Part shown: piece by piece, positions 23,301 to 35,268 of the stretch
Position numbering within the stretch: the stretch's first letter is position 1
Layout: each line of letters opens with the position of its first letter
Source: Rapana venosa
Lineage: Eukaryota > Mollusca > Gastropoda > Neogastropoda > Muricidae
Direction: 5' to 3'
Length of the DNA stretch: 64,000 bases
Assembly: GCA_028751875.1 (NCBI GenBank)
Contig: CM054158.1
Coordinates: forward strand, 53,111,706-53,175,705
Notes under the pieces: model-generated
Databases searched by the model: none
The model's input: the letters and a program-made list of their open reading frames with translations, nothing else
What the model was told of the DNA's origin: nothing
Translations under genes and position numbers: made by a program

Positions 23301-26300
23301 GCAGGAGCAAACACCTGTAGGCAGGAGCAAATACCTGTCACAATACAGTCAACACCTGTGTATGCTGGATTAAAAAAAAAAAACCCAGCAAAGAAGGAGG
23401 GTGGCAGGATGGTTAAAACGTTTGCCTGCCAACAAGTAAACCGTGAGGTTCTGAGTTCAATTCCCAGCCTTGCCAACCCCCCCCCCCAAACAAACAAACA
23501 AACAAAAAAACTGAACTGAATGTCAACGTCCTTTGGATGAGACTGTAAACTGAGGCCCCGTGAGTGGACGCATGCAGAACATCTTGCGCCTGCGTACAAA
23601 ACCCATTCTGCCTTTTGGAAGAGTAGATCATTGTGTGCCGGTATGAATGGATGACAAAATTAAGACCCCCCCAAAAAACAACAACAACAACAACAACCAC
23701 CCGCACGCGCACAGGTGTTACATTTTAGACACCATCCCTGAAGCCTGAATGCAGCTACCTAAATGGAGGAAAACAATTTGCATATGCATATATGCAAAAT
23801 ATCTCATCATTGGTGAACCTTAGAGCTCTAGCCGAGGAACGAACCCCCCCTTCCCCCCCCCCCCCAACACACAACAAAGTCAAAACATCTTCCAGAGGGG
23901 CGCTATGGCCAAGTGGTTTAAGGCTGTTCAGCTTCAAGTCCCTGAGTCCATGAAGTCGTGGGTTCGAATCTCCGTGGTGTGTGGTGAATCAAAAGGTGGG
24001 GAGTTTTACCATCTCCCAGGTCAGCTCTGAGTGAAGACCTACCTGCCAGTGCCTTAATTCCCTTTGTGCATACATACACACATGCAGAAGAATGTAAAAT
24101 ATAATAATAATAATAAAACAAAACAACAATATAATAATAATAATAATGATAATAATAAAAACATAATAATATATAGAAATACTAAATGTATGGCATTTAT
24201 ATAGCGCTGGATCTTGTAAAGCAAACAAATCCAAGCGCTTGTAAACATGCATGTTAAAGATCCTGTAATTCACTGTCGGCATTCTGTGGGTTACGGAAAC
24301 ACAAACATACTCCAGCATACATCCCCCACAGCTGTCAGTCAGTGTCCCCCACTTTCAGCTCCTCTCAGCTGCCATCCATTCCAGCCCAGCTGGTGCTGAT
24401 TATTACAGCAGGAACTGACCACACTTGGACTTGGTAAAAGGAAGGGGCTGATTTTAGCACTGGATCCTGGACCCTGGACTGAGTTGTGCTGGATTTGCAT
24501 GCTGGGCCCCATACAAGGGCAAAAACAGAGGCATACACACTATCTCGCCATTGGTCAACCTTGGAACTCTAGCTGAGGAATGAAAAACAACAACAAACGT
24601 AACAAGACAGCAGCCCCTCCTCCACCCCACCCCCACACACTCCAGGTCTCCATGTGTATTTGTGTACCACTTTAAGTCACGGCAGATTTCTCTGCGTGAA
24701 ATCTGGGCTGCTCTGTTTGGGAAGAGCGCGTCACCACAAGAGCTTTCGGATGAGACTATACCTGAGATTTTCCCCCCAAATATCTGTCCCTAATTTTCAA
24801 CAGCATCTTTCACCTTCTAAGTGTTGTTCTGAGTGTGTGTGTGTGTGTGTGTGTGTGCGTGCATGCGTGCACGCGCATGGTTTTGAAATCTGTTGTTCCA
24901 TTATGTTTAAGGAGAGTTGCATGCCTGTAAATGATTGAGTGCAAGCGCTTCGATTTGTTTTTTTTTTACAAGATTCAGCGCTATATAAATTCCATATATT
25001 ATTATTATTATTATTATTATAAACTGAGGCCCCAGTGTGCGAACGCACGCAGAACATCTTGCGCACACATTAAATCCCGTTCCGCTTTTTGTATGAGTAG
25101 GCCATTGTGTGCCGGTGGGAACGGATGACAAAATTTACAAAACCGCACACACACGGGGACTGGATGTAAAAAAGCACATAGGTGCTTATTCCATTATCCT
25201 CGATACAAAAGAATAAATAAATAAATAAAAAGAGCAGCACCACCCATTATCTTTTTTATTTTGATTTTTTTGTCTTCATGTGTATTTCTTTCCCTATCAG
25301 AATGGCTTTCTTTTTCAGAGCCAGGGACAGCTTTTCATCTTGCCGAGGGTTCTTATACACGCACTGAATGTGGGTTGTACATGGGGCGTTCATTTATCGT
25401 CTCATTTATTTATTTTTTATTTATTTTATTTTATTCTTTTATATCAAGCATAATGGAATAAGCACTTGTGTGCTTTTTTACATCCAGTCCCTGTGTGTAT
25501 GCAGTTTTGTAGATTTTGTCATCTGTTTCCACCGGCACACAATGGCCTACTCTTACGAAAAGCGGAACAGGATTTAACGTATGCACACGATGTTCTGCAT
25601 GGGTTCGCACACAGGACCTCGATTTATAGTCTCATCCGAAGGACTTTTCGGGAGGGTGGAGTCTGCACTGATGTTAACTCCAGGGGAAAATATCCCCTTC
25701 TTAAACGGGAATCGAACCCGGGTCGTCAGATTGCGAACGCAATGTTCTAACCACTACGCTATCCCATCTCATGCAAAAACGACCAAGTCAAGTCAAATAC
25801 ACTTTAATCATCCCATGAAGGGCAATTACAATACTGACAGGCAGACTGATACGCATAAAAATCTCAAAGACACAAAAAGGTATATTTCATATCGGTTAAC
25901 ATTCCAAAATGACTTCAAATAAAATGTCACGAACACACACACACACAAACACACATGCGCACACACAACATGCACACACATCAATTGTGAACACAATGTT
26001 AAACCCACTGACTAGAAGACATAAAAATTTATTATTTACGCACGCACACACGTAACACACGCACGTACATGCGTGTGCGAACACACCCACGCACACCATA
26101 CACCAATACATGAATTGAGTCATGGTCAAAGCATGGCTAGGTATGGTGGCAACATAACATTGGCTGACCTGCTTGTTGGGCGTGTTGAGGGCAATGGTGA
26201 GGCAATGCAGCTGGCGTGACCCATAGCCCCCACCGTCAGAAACTCCCGCTGGTGCCCAGTCCTGCTCTGCACTCTGCAATCACATACAGCACACACACAC

Positions 26301-29300
26301 TGTGTGTTTACATAGAGTATGCACACACCGTTTACTTAGAGCATGCGCACACTGTTTACATAGAGCATGCGCACACACTGTTTACATAGAGTGCACATAC
26401 ACTGTTTACATAGAGCATGCGCACACTGTTACATAGAGCACACACACACACACTGTGTGTTTACACAGAGCATGCGCACACTGTTTACATAGAGCACACA
26501 CACACACACACACTGTGTGTTTACATAGAGCATGCGCACACTGTTTACATAGAGCACACACACACACTGTGTGTTTACAGAGTATGCACACACTGTTTAC
26601 ATAGAGCACACACACACTGTGTGTTTACATAGAGCATGCACACACTGTTTACATAGAGCACACACACACACACACTGTGTGTTTACATAGAGTATGCACA
26701 CACCGTTTACATAGAGCATGCACACACTGCGTGTTTACATACAAAACACAGACTGTGTATTTACATAAAGAAAATATCCACATAGAGAAATATGCACACA
26801 GAGCACAAAGACTGCGTATTCACATAGACAACAAAATATTCACATAGACAACACAGATGGTGCATTCACATAGACAACAAAATATTCACATAGACTGTGT
26901 ATTCACATAGACAACAAAATATTCACATAGAAAACACAGATGGTGTATTCACACAGAGAAATGTATTCACACAGACAAAACAGACTGTATTCAAAAAGAG
27001 AACACAGACAGTGTATTCACTCAAAGCAGACAGAGTACTCACATACAGAACACAGTGTATTCACTCAAAGCAGACAGAGTACTCACATACAGAACACAGT
27101 GTATTCACACAAAACAGACAGACAAAGTACTCACATACAGAACACAGTGTATTCACACAACGCAGACAGACAAAGTACTCACATACAGAACACAGTGTAT
27201 TCACACAAAACAGACAGACAAAGTACTCACATTCAGAACACAGACAGTGTATTCACACAAAGCAGACAGAGTACTCACATACAGAACACAGTGTATTCAC
27301 ACAAAACAGACAGACAGAGTACTCACATACAGAACACAGTGTATTCACACAAAACAGACAGACAGAGTACTCACATACAGAACACAGTGTATTCACACAA
27401 AGCAGACAGAGTACTCACATACAGAACACAGTGTATTCACACAAAGCAGACAGAGTACTCACATACAGAACACAGTGTATTCACACAACGCAGACAGACA
27501 GTGTATTCACACAAAGCAGACAGAGTACTCACATACAGAACACAGTGTATTCACACAATGCAGACAGACAGAGTACTCACATACAGAACACAGTGTATTC
27601 ACACAAAACAGACAAAGTACTCACATACAGAACACAGTGTATTCACACAAAACAGACAAAGTACTCACATACAGAACACAGTGTATTCACACAAAACAAA
27701 GTACTCACATACAGAACACAGTGTATTCACACAACGCAGACAGACGGAGCACTCACATACAGAACACAGTGTATTCACTCAAAGCAGACAAAGTACTCAC
27801 ATACAGAACACAGTGTATTCACACAAAACAGACAGACAAAGTACTCACATACAGAACACAGTGTATGCACACAAAACAGACAAAGTACTCACATACAGAA
27901 CACAGTGTATTCACACAAAACAGACAGACTGTATACTCACATACAGAACACAGTGTATTCACTCAAAGCAGACAAAGTACTCACATACAGAACACAGTGT
28001 ATTCACACAAAACAGACAGACAAAGTACTCACATACAGAACACAGTGTATTCACACAAAACAGACAGACAAAGTACTCACATACAGAACACAGTGTATTC
28101 ACACAAAACAGACAGACAAAGTACTCACATACAGAACACAGTGTATTCACACAAAACAGACAGACAAAGTACTCACATACAGAACACAGTGTATTCACAC
28201 AAAACAGACACAGTACTCACATACAGAACACAGTGTATTCACACAAAGCAGACAAAGTACTCACATACAGAACACAGTGTATTCACACAAAACAGACAGA
28301 CAAAGTACTCACATACAGAACACAGTGTATTCACACAAAGCAGACAAAGTACTCACATACAGAACACAGTGTATTCACACAAAACAGACAAAGTACTCAC
28401 ATACAGAACACAGTGTATTCACACAGACAGACAGACAAAGTACTCACATACAGAACACAGTGTATTCACACAAAACAGACAGACAAAGTACTCACATACA
28501 GAACACAGTGTATTCACACAACGCAGACAGACAGAGTACTCACATACAGAACACAGTGTATTCACACAGACAGACAGTGTATTCACACAATGCAGACAGA
28601 CAGTGTATTCACACAAAACAAAGTACTCACATACAGAACACAGTGTATTCACACAAAACAGACAGACAGAGTACTCACATACAGAACACAGTGTATTCAC
28701 ACAAAGCAGACAAAGTACTCACATACGGAACACAGTGTATTCACACAAAACAGACAGACAAAGTACTCACATACAGAACACAGTGTATTCACACAAAACA
28801 GACAGAGTACTCACATACAGAACACAGTGTATTCACACAAAACAGACAGACAAAGTACTCACATACAGAACACAGTGTATTCACACAAAACAGACAGACA
28901 AAGTACTCACATACAGAACACAGACAGTGTTTTCACACAGAGCAGTGTATTCACACAAAGCAGAGTACTCACATACAGTGTATTCACACAAAGCAGACAG
29001 TGTATTCACACAAAGCAGACAGAGTACTCACATACAGAACACAGACATCCTTCGGATGAGACTATAAACCGAGGCCCTATGTGCGAACGCACGCAGAACA
29101 TCTTGCGCACACGTTAAATCCTGTTCCGCTTTTCGTAAGAGTAGGCCATTGTGTGCCTGTGGGAACAGATGACAAAATTGACAAAACCGCATACACACGG
29201 GGACCGGATGTAAAAAAGCACATGAGTGCTTATTCCATTATCCTCGATATAAATAATAAATAAATAAATAAACACAGACTGTGTATTAGTCTGGGCAAGA

Positions 29301-32300
29301 CAGTCAGGATGCATGATGTGGCCAAAAACCACAGCGTAACACAAAACAAACAACAACACCCAAACACAACACAAAGACAACACAAACAAACGATAACCGA
29401 AAGACACAGGTACAGCACAGCCCGACTTTCTGTACCGACGACAAGAACGACAACCACCATAACACACGACGAGAATGACGACACAGACAAGAGTTCTCTT
29501 ACCTGTACTCGAACAGTTCCCGAGACAGCATGCCCGTGGAACTGACAATGGCGTCATCAGGGGAAAGGGAGCTAATCAGCTTCACCATGGCTTCTTCACG
29601 ACGCAGTGGGTACCTACACACCATGCACCTCTGTTAACTTCCGTATCGGGCTTACTCGCTGTGGCAGTATAGCTTTAGTTCCTTCTTTTATTTCGAGGAT
29701 AACCGAATTTCATTTTAAATTCATTTTATTTATTCTTTTATATCGAGGATAATGGAATAAGCGCTCATGTGCTTTTTTACATCCAGTCCCCATGTGTATG
29801 CGGTTTTGTAAATTATGTCATCTGTTCCTACCGGCGCACAATGGCCTACTCTTACGAAAAGCGGAACAGGATTTAACGTGTGCGCAAGCTGTTCTGCATG
29901 CGTTCGCACACGGGACCTCGGTTTATAGACTCATCCGAAGGACTTTTGGAGAGAGTGGAGTCTGCACTGATGTTAACTCCAGAGGAAAATATCCCCTTGA
30001 ACGGGAATCGGACCCGGGTCATCAGATTGCGAGCTCAATGTTCTGACCACTAGGCTATCCCGTCCCCCCCTGAGCATGTGTGTGCTTTGTGATACACATA
30101 CTCAGTCCCTGTGTGTATGCGATTTTAAAATTTTGTCTTCCGTTCCCACCGGCACACAATGGTCTGCTCTTCCCAAAGGTGGAACGGGTTTTAACGTGTG
30201 CGCAAGATGACAATTCCAGAAGGTTTTTGTGTGTGTTTGTTTAGATTCTTTTTTGGTGTTGTTCTTTGGCTTTGAGCGTTGAGGTTCATCAATGGTGAGA
30301 TTTTTTGTCACACACACACACAGACACAGAGGTTATACACTACAGCAGGGTGATGGGAATTTTGGCCATTAAAAGCAGGGATAGATAATTATGAGATGAA
30401 ACAGGAGGGGAAAGTCTTAGGTTTGAAATAGGTATGTCTTGAGGCTGGATTTGAAAGTGTCATAAGTAGGCTTTTCGCACTACAATACAATACAACACAT
30501 AGAGGATGTGACTATAAACCCAGGTTGCCCTACGCGAACGCACGCTGAACATCATGCGCACACGTTAAACACGTTTTTGGAAGAGTAGGAATCATGGTGC
30601 GCCGGTCGGATGAGAAAATCTACAAAACCACATACTCACGGGGACTGGAAGTATTAAAAAAAAGCACGTAAGCCCTTATTCCATTATCCTCACAATAAAA
30701 GAATAACAACAACAAAACAACTACATACACACGGGGACTGGAATTATTTTTAAAAAAAAGCATATAAGCCCTTATTCCATTATCCTCACAATAAAAGAAC
30801 AACGAAGAATAACACAACAAAACAACAAAAACCACATACACACAGGGACTGAAATTATTTACAAAAAGCATGTAAGCCCTTATTCCATTATCCTCACAAT
30901 AAAAGAATAACAAAGAATAACAACAACAAAACAACCACATACACATGGGGACTGGAATTATTTTTAAAAAAACAACAACAAGCATATAAGCCCTTATTCC
31001 ATTATCCTCACAATAAAAGAGCAACAAAGAATAACAACAACAACAACAAAAACCACATACGCATGGGGACTGAAATTATTTTTTTAAAAAGCCCGTAAGC
31101 CCATTTTCCATTATCCTCACAATAAAAGAATAACAAAGAAGAACAACAACAACATAAAAAAACCACATATACACACACGGACTGAAATTATATAAAAAAA
31201 GAAAAAAAGTAGCATATAAGCCCTTATTCCATTATCCTCACAATAAAAGAATAACAACAACAACAACATAAAAAACCACATACACACACACGGACTGGAA
31301 TTATTTAAAAAAAGCACATAAGCCCTTATTCCATTATCCTCACAATAAAAGAATAACACCAACAACATAAAAAAACCCACATACACACGGACTCAGACTG
31401 GAATTATTTAAAAAAAAAAAAAAGCATATAAGCCCGTATTCCATTATCCTCACAATAAAAGAACAACAACGAAGACTAACGCAACAAAACAACAAAAACG
31501 ACATACACACACTCAGACTGGAATTATTTCAACAACAAAAAAGCATATCAGCCCTTATTCCATTATCCTCACAATAAAAGAACAACAACGAAGACTAACA
31601 TAACACAACACAACGACGCCACACAAACACAACGCAGAGAGTCTTACTGCGGGGGTTCAGGGGTCAGACTGCAGGGGGCAAAGGTCTTGGTTTTGACCAG
31701 AAGGGCAAAGGGCGCCTTCCTCTCCTGGAAGTGGTGCTGGGCTTCTTGCAACACCTGCAGGCAGTCAGGCAGTCAGCGTTACACAAGGATGGGACAGGGA
31801 AGGGAGGCAATTCGCTTATCTCCCATGCCACCAGTGTTACTATTTTGGGACACACCAGCAAGTTGTGCCGGCGCTCTGTTTGGTTGGGTGGTGGTTGAAA
31901 ACCATCGGTTGCACAGTTGGACTTCAATTTCATAAAGAAAGAGCACCTCTGATAGTCTCATATAAAGAAAAAAGAACCCTGAAGAGCTGATCTCATAGAG
32001 AGATACAATCTATGAAAATCTTATTCTCCTATAAAAGAATAATCATTAAAATCTTATATCCTTAACAACACCCCCCCCTCCCCCCAAAATCTGCTGATCT
32101 CTTATAGAAAGACAATCACTGAAAATCTGATCTTCCACACCAAACAGAAACCTCTGAAAATCTGATTTTTTTTAAACAAACACAAATCTCAGAATAGCTG
32201 ATCTCCGCATGAAAGAAAGTCTCATCTCCTGAAGAATCCAATCCAATCCTGTTATTGTTTATAGCCATGCCAACCACAGAGGCCATATCAGGGCTGTCAC

Positions 32301-33007
32301 CTCGTCAAAGTTTTAATCTCAGATGAAAAATGTGCAACTATATATGCATTAAAACTGGGTATAAAACCAACTGTATTGTTGTTGCTTGTATCAACACCCC
32401 GAACAAATAATAAATAATAAGATCTCTGAAAATCTCATCTCCTTAAGAATGAATATCTCCAAAAATGTGATCTCATAAATAAACTGAATTTTTTTTTCTC
32501 GATCCCTCACATTCATGCGGTCGTCCACATCTCACCTTCTTCATCTCCCCCTCATCCTTGGGCAGAACACGGCTGGGAATCTCCATCGTCTCTGTTAAAA
32601 AAAAGGCACGATGTCAAATGTCTTAAGACACAAATGATACAAACGCACATGACATCTTCCCAAATCAATGTAAAAAATACAACTGTTTTAGAAGTAATAC
32701 CCCCCCCCACCCAAAAGAAAAATTATAAGAAGTATAGTTCTAAAAAAAAAAATAGAAAGGAAAATATGAATAAATGCAAGACACCCCCCCAACCTGAATA
32801 AATGAATCAAAAAGAAAAAAACACCCCAAAAGAAAAAATAATAAATCAATGAAAAAAAATGAATCAATAAATAAATCAGCAAAAAACAATCCCCCCCCAA
32901 ACCCCCCCCCCCCCTTCCCCCCCCAAAAAAAAAGAAACAGGAAAAGATATATGAGGCCCACTTATCTGCATGCTTTTTTGTTTGTTTGGATGTTGCTTTT
33001 GCACATG

Positions 33008-33038
<31 letters not shown>

Positions 33039-35234
33039 TAGCACCCAGACCACCACTCACGGAGTAGTGGACGGGGGAAAAGTTCCAGGCACAAACGGGC
33101 ATTGAACCACCACATACTTCAAACCCAGACTTAACGCTATCTAGGCAGGTAAGTTAGCTCTACACCACCGATCCTCCTCCTCTGTCGAACGCTTAGACAG
33201 CAACTCTTGTCTGCCACATGAACGAAAATGCGCTGCGCTGCCGTTAAGCGCCTGACCAAGTCAGACCCAGCACATCCGGACTTCGGCATGGGAGAGAATT
33301 GGTATCTTTTAAATCTTTTTGGACAACACCCCTACCCCCCTCCCACCCAACAAACAGGAGAATGGACCAAGAAGGCAGAAAACAAGAAACACAGAACCAC
33401 CCACGACGACAATCCACATCTCCACTCACATCGTCGCGAACTTACCTAGCATGGCCTCTGTGATGCGACCCTGTGTCACGTGCTGGGGTTCGTCCTTGAC
33501 CCCTGGTTCTCCCCGCCAGCCAATCAGCAGCAGGACGGGGATACTGGAGACAGCCGGGGCGGTCAGGGACATCAGCGGGTTGACCATGTTACCCAGACCC
33601 GAGTTCTGTGACGACAAGCCATATTTCCAATATAGAATAATAGTGATAATAATAATGTATGGGATTTATATAGCGCTGAATTTTGTAAAGTAAACAAATG
33701 ATATATAGGGTCTTTGTCAAATTTGTCCATGCTCTTGAGTTAAGGTTATCACACACGCACGCACGCACGCACACACACTCGCACAACACATACACACTTT
33801 AATTTTTTTTAATATATGGTACTTTATATGCCGAACAAAGACAAGATCAAAGAAAAGATGAAAACTATATAGAAATTAATGGAGCATCAGAACCATAACA
33901 GATAATCATCAAAACTGAAATAATTACGGTTTTTACCCATTTAGAAAATAAAAGAGCAATTACGATAAGTCAGAATGCAAGATGTTACTTCACAGCTGTC
34001 AGTCAGTGTCCCCCACTTTCAGCTACTCTCAGCTGCTATCCATTCCATCCCAGCTGGTGCTGACTACAGCAGGAACTGACCGCACTTGGACTTGGTAAAA
34101 GGAAGAGGCATGCTCATTTTAACACTGGGCCCTTGACTGAGTTTTGCTGGATTTGCGCGCTGTGTGTGCGCTTTCATGCAAATCGTTTCAGTCATGCTGA
34201 CCAATGGATGTTATGTTATATTGAATGATGATGATTTTATATTGTTGTGTCCAATGAGTCTGCTTGACTTTTATGGCAATAAATAATGTGATTCTGACTC
34301 TCTCTCTCTGTGTCTCTCTATCTCTCTCTCTCGTCTCTCTCTCTTTCTCTCCCTCTCTGTGTCTCTCTGTCTCTGTCTGTCTCTCCATCTCTCTCTCTCC
34401 CTCTCTGTGTCTCTCCCTGTCTGTCTCTCCATCTCTCTCTCTCCCTCTCTGTGTCTCTCCGTCTCTCTCTGTCTGTCTCTCCATCTCTCTCTCTCCCTCT
34501 CTGTGTCTCTCCCTGTCTGTCTCTCCCTCTCTCTCTCTCCCTCTCTGTGTCTCTCCGTCTCTCTCTCTCTGTCTCTCCATCTCTCTCTCTCTCTCTGAGA
34601 CAACACAGATGTTTGTATTTTGTCATATTTTGTTGGTTTACGTTTATAGTTTTTTCTCTCTCTGCTATTGCCCCATTGCAATGGCTGTACTCTACCTATG
34701 CAATTAAATCATTTGACTCTCAGTATCAGCGGGATAGCCTGGTGGTTACAGTGATGTATTCGTGATCTCCTGACACGGGTTCGATTCTCGTTCAAGAGGA
34801 TTTTTCCTCTGGAGTTAAAATCAGTGCCAACTCCACTCTCCCCAAAAGTCCTTCGGATGAGACTGTAAACCGACGTCCCATGTGCGAACGCACGCAGAAC
34901 ATCTTGCGCACATGTTAAAGCCCGTTCCACTTTTCGGAAGAGTAGGCCATTGTGTGCCGGTGGGAACGGATGACAAAATTTACAAATCTGCATACACACG
35001 GGGACTGGATGAAAAAAAAGCACATGAGTGCTTATTCCATTATCCTCGAAACAAAAGAACAAAATAAACTCTCTCTCTCTCTAGCTTGAATGTTACTATT
35101 GTAGTCTCTGTTCAGATGAAAAGTAAAAGTGTGTGAATGCTTAATCTGTAACCTTGGAAATAATGATTATCCACATCACCATCAACATCATCACCATCTC
35201 TCTGTCTTTCACACTCATTTCTTCACTTACTCAC

Positions 35235-35268
<34 letters not shown>

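Noticed and set aside
22255..23345. Regular 20-base repeats resembling a CRISPR array
   Set aside because: The units are contiguous, with no unique spacers, and lie in an intron of an animal gene. They are a minisatellite.
25712..25770. tRNA gene-like segments with A and B boxes (also 30005-30065, 23897-23975, 8930-9005)
   Set aside because: Each is continuous with a SINE body, and none closes a proper acceptor stem and anticodon arm by eye. They are SINE heads.
26897..29117. Three overlapping open frames of 670-725 codons rich in [15 protein letters not shown] repeats
   Set aside because: They are the three frames of the minisatellite in intron 7. The unit simply lacks stop codons; no non-repeat domain or start context exists.
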